Shown piece after piece: positions 5,627 to 7,557 of a DNA stretch of 7,557 nt. Source of the DNA: Clostridiaceae bacterium (lineage in GTDB: Bacteria; Bacillota; Clostridia; Acetivibrionales; DUMC01). The notes under the pieces were generated by a model, which was given only the letters and a program-made list of their open reading frames with translations, ran no database searches and had not been told where the DNA came from. Positions within the stretch are counted from its first letter, which is position 1, and every line of letters begins with the position of its first letter. Location of the stretch: the NCBI GenBank assembly GCA_012512865.1, contig JAAZDH010000138.1, forward strand, positions 1 to 7,557. Reading direction: 5' to 3'. Made by a program: the position numbers and the translations under genes.

Positions 5627-5700
5627 AAGTGATATAAATATGGAATAGATGCAGAACAGGTGTAAAACAAATACAGGATGAGTGTTAAATAACAAATTAA

Positions 5701-5740
5701 TTAATTAATCAGCAAGCCTGTTAATTAATCTACTAACCTG
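5701..5740 (+). repeat. 20-bp imperfect direct repeat in the araB leader
   Basis: TTAATTAATCAGCAAGCCTG (5701-5720) is followed immediately by TTAATTAATCTACTAACCTG (5721-5740), identical at 16 of 20 positions. A further TTAA run precedes them, and looser related blocks (ACAGGTGTAAAACAAATACAGG, written here only as a theme around 5655-5680) occur upstream. It lies between the araB promoter and its ribosome binding site, so it is transcribed. Confidence 0.6.
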
Positions 5741-5773
5741 TAAATAAGATGAAAAAGAGGGGAAGTGTGATAA

Positions 5774-7459
5774 ATGGCGAAAAAATACAGCCTGGGAGTG
5801 GACTTTGGAACTCAATCAGGCAGAGCTGTGCTGGTGGAGGTTGGTACAGGAAACATTGTTGCTACTGCTGTAAAAGATTATACCCATGGAGTAATGGATG
5901 AATACTTGCCTGACGGGAAAACAAAACTTTCGCATGATTGGGCATTGCAGCACCCCGGGGATTACATTGAAGTACTTGAAGAAGTTATACCTTTCGTGCT
6001 AAGGGAATCAGGCATTGACCCTGCAAATGTTATAGGCATGTCAATTGATTTTACGGCATGTACCATGCTTCCGGTTGACAAGGAAGGCACTCCTCTTTGC
6101 TTTAAGGAGGAATTCGTACATAATCCCCATGGTTACGTGAAGTTGTGGAAACACCATGCTGCACAGCCACAGGCAAATAGGTTGAATGAAATAGCGGCGA
6201 AAAGAGGCGAAAGGTTCCTGGAGAGGTACGGGGGCAAGATATCCTCGGAATGGTTGATTCCTAAAATAATGCAGGTATTGGAAGAAGCGCCGGAGGTTTT
6301 CAATGCGGCTGATAAATTCATTGAGGCAGCGGATTGGATTTCGTTCCTGTTGACAGGCAATGAAAGGCGGAATAGCTGTACGGCAGGTTACAAGGCCCTG
6401 TGGAGTAAAAGGGAAGGCTACCCTTCAAAGGATTTCTTCAAGGCCCTTGACCCAAGGCTTGAAAACCTGGTTGACGAGAAATTAAGCAGGGATATTTATC
6501 CCCAGGGGGCAAAAGCGGGAGAGTTGACCGGGCGGATGGCAAAGCTTACAGGATTGCTGCCCGGGACGGCAGTTGCCGTGTCCAATGTTGATGCCCATGT
6601 TGCCATGCCTGCCGTGGGAATCGTAGAGCCGGGGAAAATGCTGATGATCATGGGGACATCCACGTGCCACATGGTCCTGGGAACGGAGGAAAAGATGGTT
6701 CCGGGCATATGCGGTGTTGTTGAAGACGGCATAATCCCGGGATATATGGGGTATGAAGCAGGACAATCATGCGTGGGTGACCACTTTGAATGGTTTATAA
6801 ACAATTGTGTTCCCGAATCTTACATGAATGAAGCCAGGGAAAGGGGAATAAATATTCACAAGCTGCTAAGGGAGAAGGCCATGAAGTTCAAACCGGGAGA
6901 AAGCGGCCTCCTGGCCCTCGACTGGTGGAACGGGAACAGGTCTGTCCTGGTGGATGCAGATCTTACGGGTTTAATTATCGGGTGCACCCTTGCAACAAGG
7001 ACCGAAGAAATATACAGGGCGCTGATAGAGGCTACCGCCTACGGCACCAATATGATTATTGAAAATTTTGAAAAGCACGGGATCACAATAAATGAACTGT
7101 ATGCATGCGGGGGAATTGCCGAGAAGGATGAGTTCATGATGCAGATTTACGCGGATGTAACAAACAGGGAAATCAGGATATCCGCTTCTCCTCAAACAGT
7201 TGCACTAGGTTCCGCCATGTTTGGGGCGGTTGCTGCAGGAAGGGAAAAAGGCGGCTATGACGATATTTTCGAAGCGGCGAAGCATATGGCCAAGGTAAAA
7301 GAAGAATATTACAAGCCAAACCCGCAGAACGTGGAAATCTATAAAAAGCTATACGAGGAATACAAGATACTCCACGATTATTTCGGGCGTGGCGCGAACG
7401 ATGTGATGAAGCGCTTAAAGAAGATAAAGCTGGAGCATTCCTATAAAGAAACAAAATGA
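5774..7459 (+). CDS. araB: Ribulokinase (L-ribulose kinase)
   Basis: FGGY-family carbohydrate kinase that phosphorylates L-ribulose to L-ribulose-5-phosphate in L-arabinose catabolism. The 561 residues compare with 566 in E. coli AraB. The N-terminal ATPase-fold motif GVDFGTQSGRAV is at residues 8-19, followed by the AraB-type SIDFTACTMLP. The catalytic-region NVDAHVAMPAVG carries the FGGY base aspartate. MGTSTCHMV, GYEAGQSCVGDHFEWF and ALDWWNGNRS are AraB-subfamily features that separate it from xylulokinase and glycerol kinase. AYGTNMIIENF and YACGGIAEKDEFMMQIYADV complete the C-terminal nucleotide-binding domain. The ATG at 5774 follows AGGGG (5758-5762) by 11 nt. Its own promoter lies at 5598-5626. 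No isomerase or epimerase gene is complete in the window; a further gene begins 87 bp downstream on the same strand. Confidence 0.96.
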   Translation: MAKKYSLGVDFGTQSGRAVLVEVGTGNIVATAVKDYTHGVMDEYLPDGKTKLSHDWALQHPGDYIEVLEEVIPFVLRESGIDPANVIGMSIDFTACTMLPVDKEGTPLCFKEEFVHNPHGYVKLWKHHAAQPQANRLNEIAAKRGERFLERYGGKISSEWLIPKIMQVLEEAPEVFNAADKFIEAADWISFLLTGNERRNSCTAGYKALWSKREGYPSKDFFKALDPRLENLVDEKLSRDIYPQGAKAGELTGRMAKLTGLLPGTAVAVSNVDAHVAMPAVGIVEPGKMLMIMGTSTCHMVLGTEEKMVPGICGVVEDGIIPGYMGYEAGQSCVGDHFEWFINNCVPESYMNEARERGINIHKLLREKAMKFKPGESGLLALDWWNGNRSVLVDADLTGLIIGCTLATRTEEIYRALIEATAYGTNMIIENFEKHGITINELYACGGIAEKDEFMMQIYADVTNREIRISASPQTVALGSAMFGAVAAGREKGGYDDIFEAAKHMAKVKEEYYKPNPQNVEIYKKLYEEYKILHDYFGRGANDVMKRLKKIKLEHSYKETK

Positions 7460-7490
7460 CCTTTGAAAAAATAGATGCCTGACTGTAAAA

Positions 7491-7527
7491 TTTGAATTGT
7501 GCGTTCGTTCTGTAACCACAAATCAAA
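7491..7527 (+). other. Inverted repeat between araB and the next gene
   Basis: TTTGAATTGTG (7491-7501) and CACAAATCAAA (7517-7527) can pair at 10 of 11 positions around a 15-nt loop. No T-run follows, so it is not a standard terminator. It ends 6 bp before the AGGAGG of the next gene, where it could affect translation or mark a processing site. Confidence 0.4.
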
Positions 7528-7546
7528 AATACAGGAGGCATCCAAT

Positions 7547-7557
7547 ATGAATTATAC
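7547..7557 (+). CDS. First codons of a further + strand gene, cut by the window edge
   Basis: ATG at 7547 begins M-N-Y and is preceded by a perfect AGGAGG (7533-7538) with 8-nt spacing. The spacing and strand suggest an araB operon partner. L-arabinose isomerase or L-ribulose-5-phosphate 4-epimerase would be the usual partners, but three codons cannot identify it. Confidence 0.6.

Noticed and set aside
7491..7527. araB terminator
   Set aside because: AT-rich stem with a mismatch and no T-tract on the + strand after the right arm; the next gene starts directly after it.

Overview
The window is typical of a low-GC Gram-positive bacterium, most likely a clostridial polysaccharide degrader. The evidence is purine-rich Shine-Dalgarno sites, heavy AGG/AGA arginine codon use, SigA-type promoters, a probable TTG start, and very AT-rich spacers between moderate-GC genes. 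The species cannot be named from the sequence. All six long genes belong to sugar metabolism, and no phage, transposase, tRNA, rRNA or CRISPR element was seen.

Left part (1-2933, + strand): a Leloir galactose block. It holds the 3' part of galT (uridylyltransferase), then complete galK (galactokinase) and galE (UDP-glucose 4-epimerase). galK and galE are tightly coupled (6 bp apart, with the galE Shine-Dalgarno inside the end of galK). galT and galK are separated by 136 bp made largely of degenerate short repeats. Together the enzymes convert galactose to glucose-1-phosphate.

Middle (2878-5054, - strand): a ROK-family sugar kinase followed, in the same direction and 320 bp downstream, by a GmhA-like SIS-domain phosphosugar isomerase. 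The isomerase gene runs tail to tail into galE and overlaps its last 56 bp. The 320-bp gap is an AT-rich field of degenerate tandem repeats that continues into the first 18 codons of the isomerase gene. The kinase has a separate oddity: a roughly 40-residue Gly/Asn/Ala/Ser/Thr-rich insert made of imperfect 8-residue repeats. It also lacks the usual ROK zinc-site cysteines.

Right part (5055-7557): a 719-bp divergent control region, then araB (L-ribulokinase) and the first codons of another + strand gene. The control region has two good opposed promoters: TTGACA-17-TATCAT leftward to the kinase and TTGAAA-17-TATACT with extended -10 rightward to araB. Between and around them lie a perfect 20-bp palindrome, a perfect 12-bp tandem repeat and other inverted repeats. 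The predicted kinase leader is about 344 nt long and contains several hairpins.

The layout suggests an accessory island for galactose- and arabinose-containing plant polymers (inference). The enzymes are known families. The less ordinary signals are the recurrent degenerate short tandem repeats, found in the gaps before four genes and in two coding regions, the long structured kinase leader, and the kinase/isomerase pair of unknown substrate.
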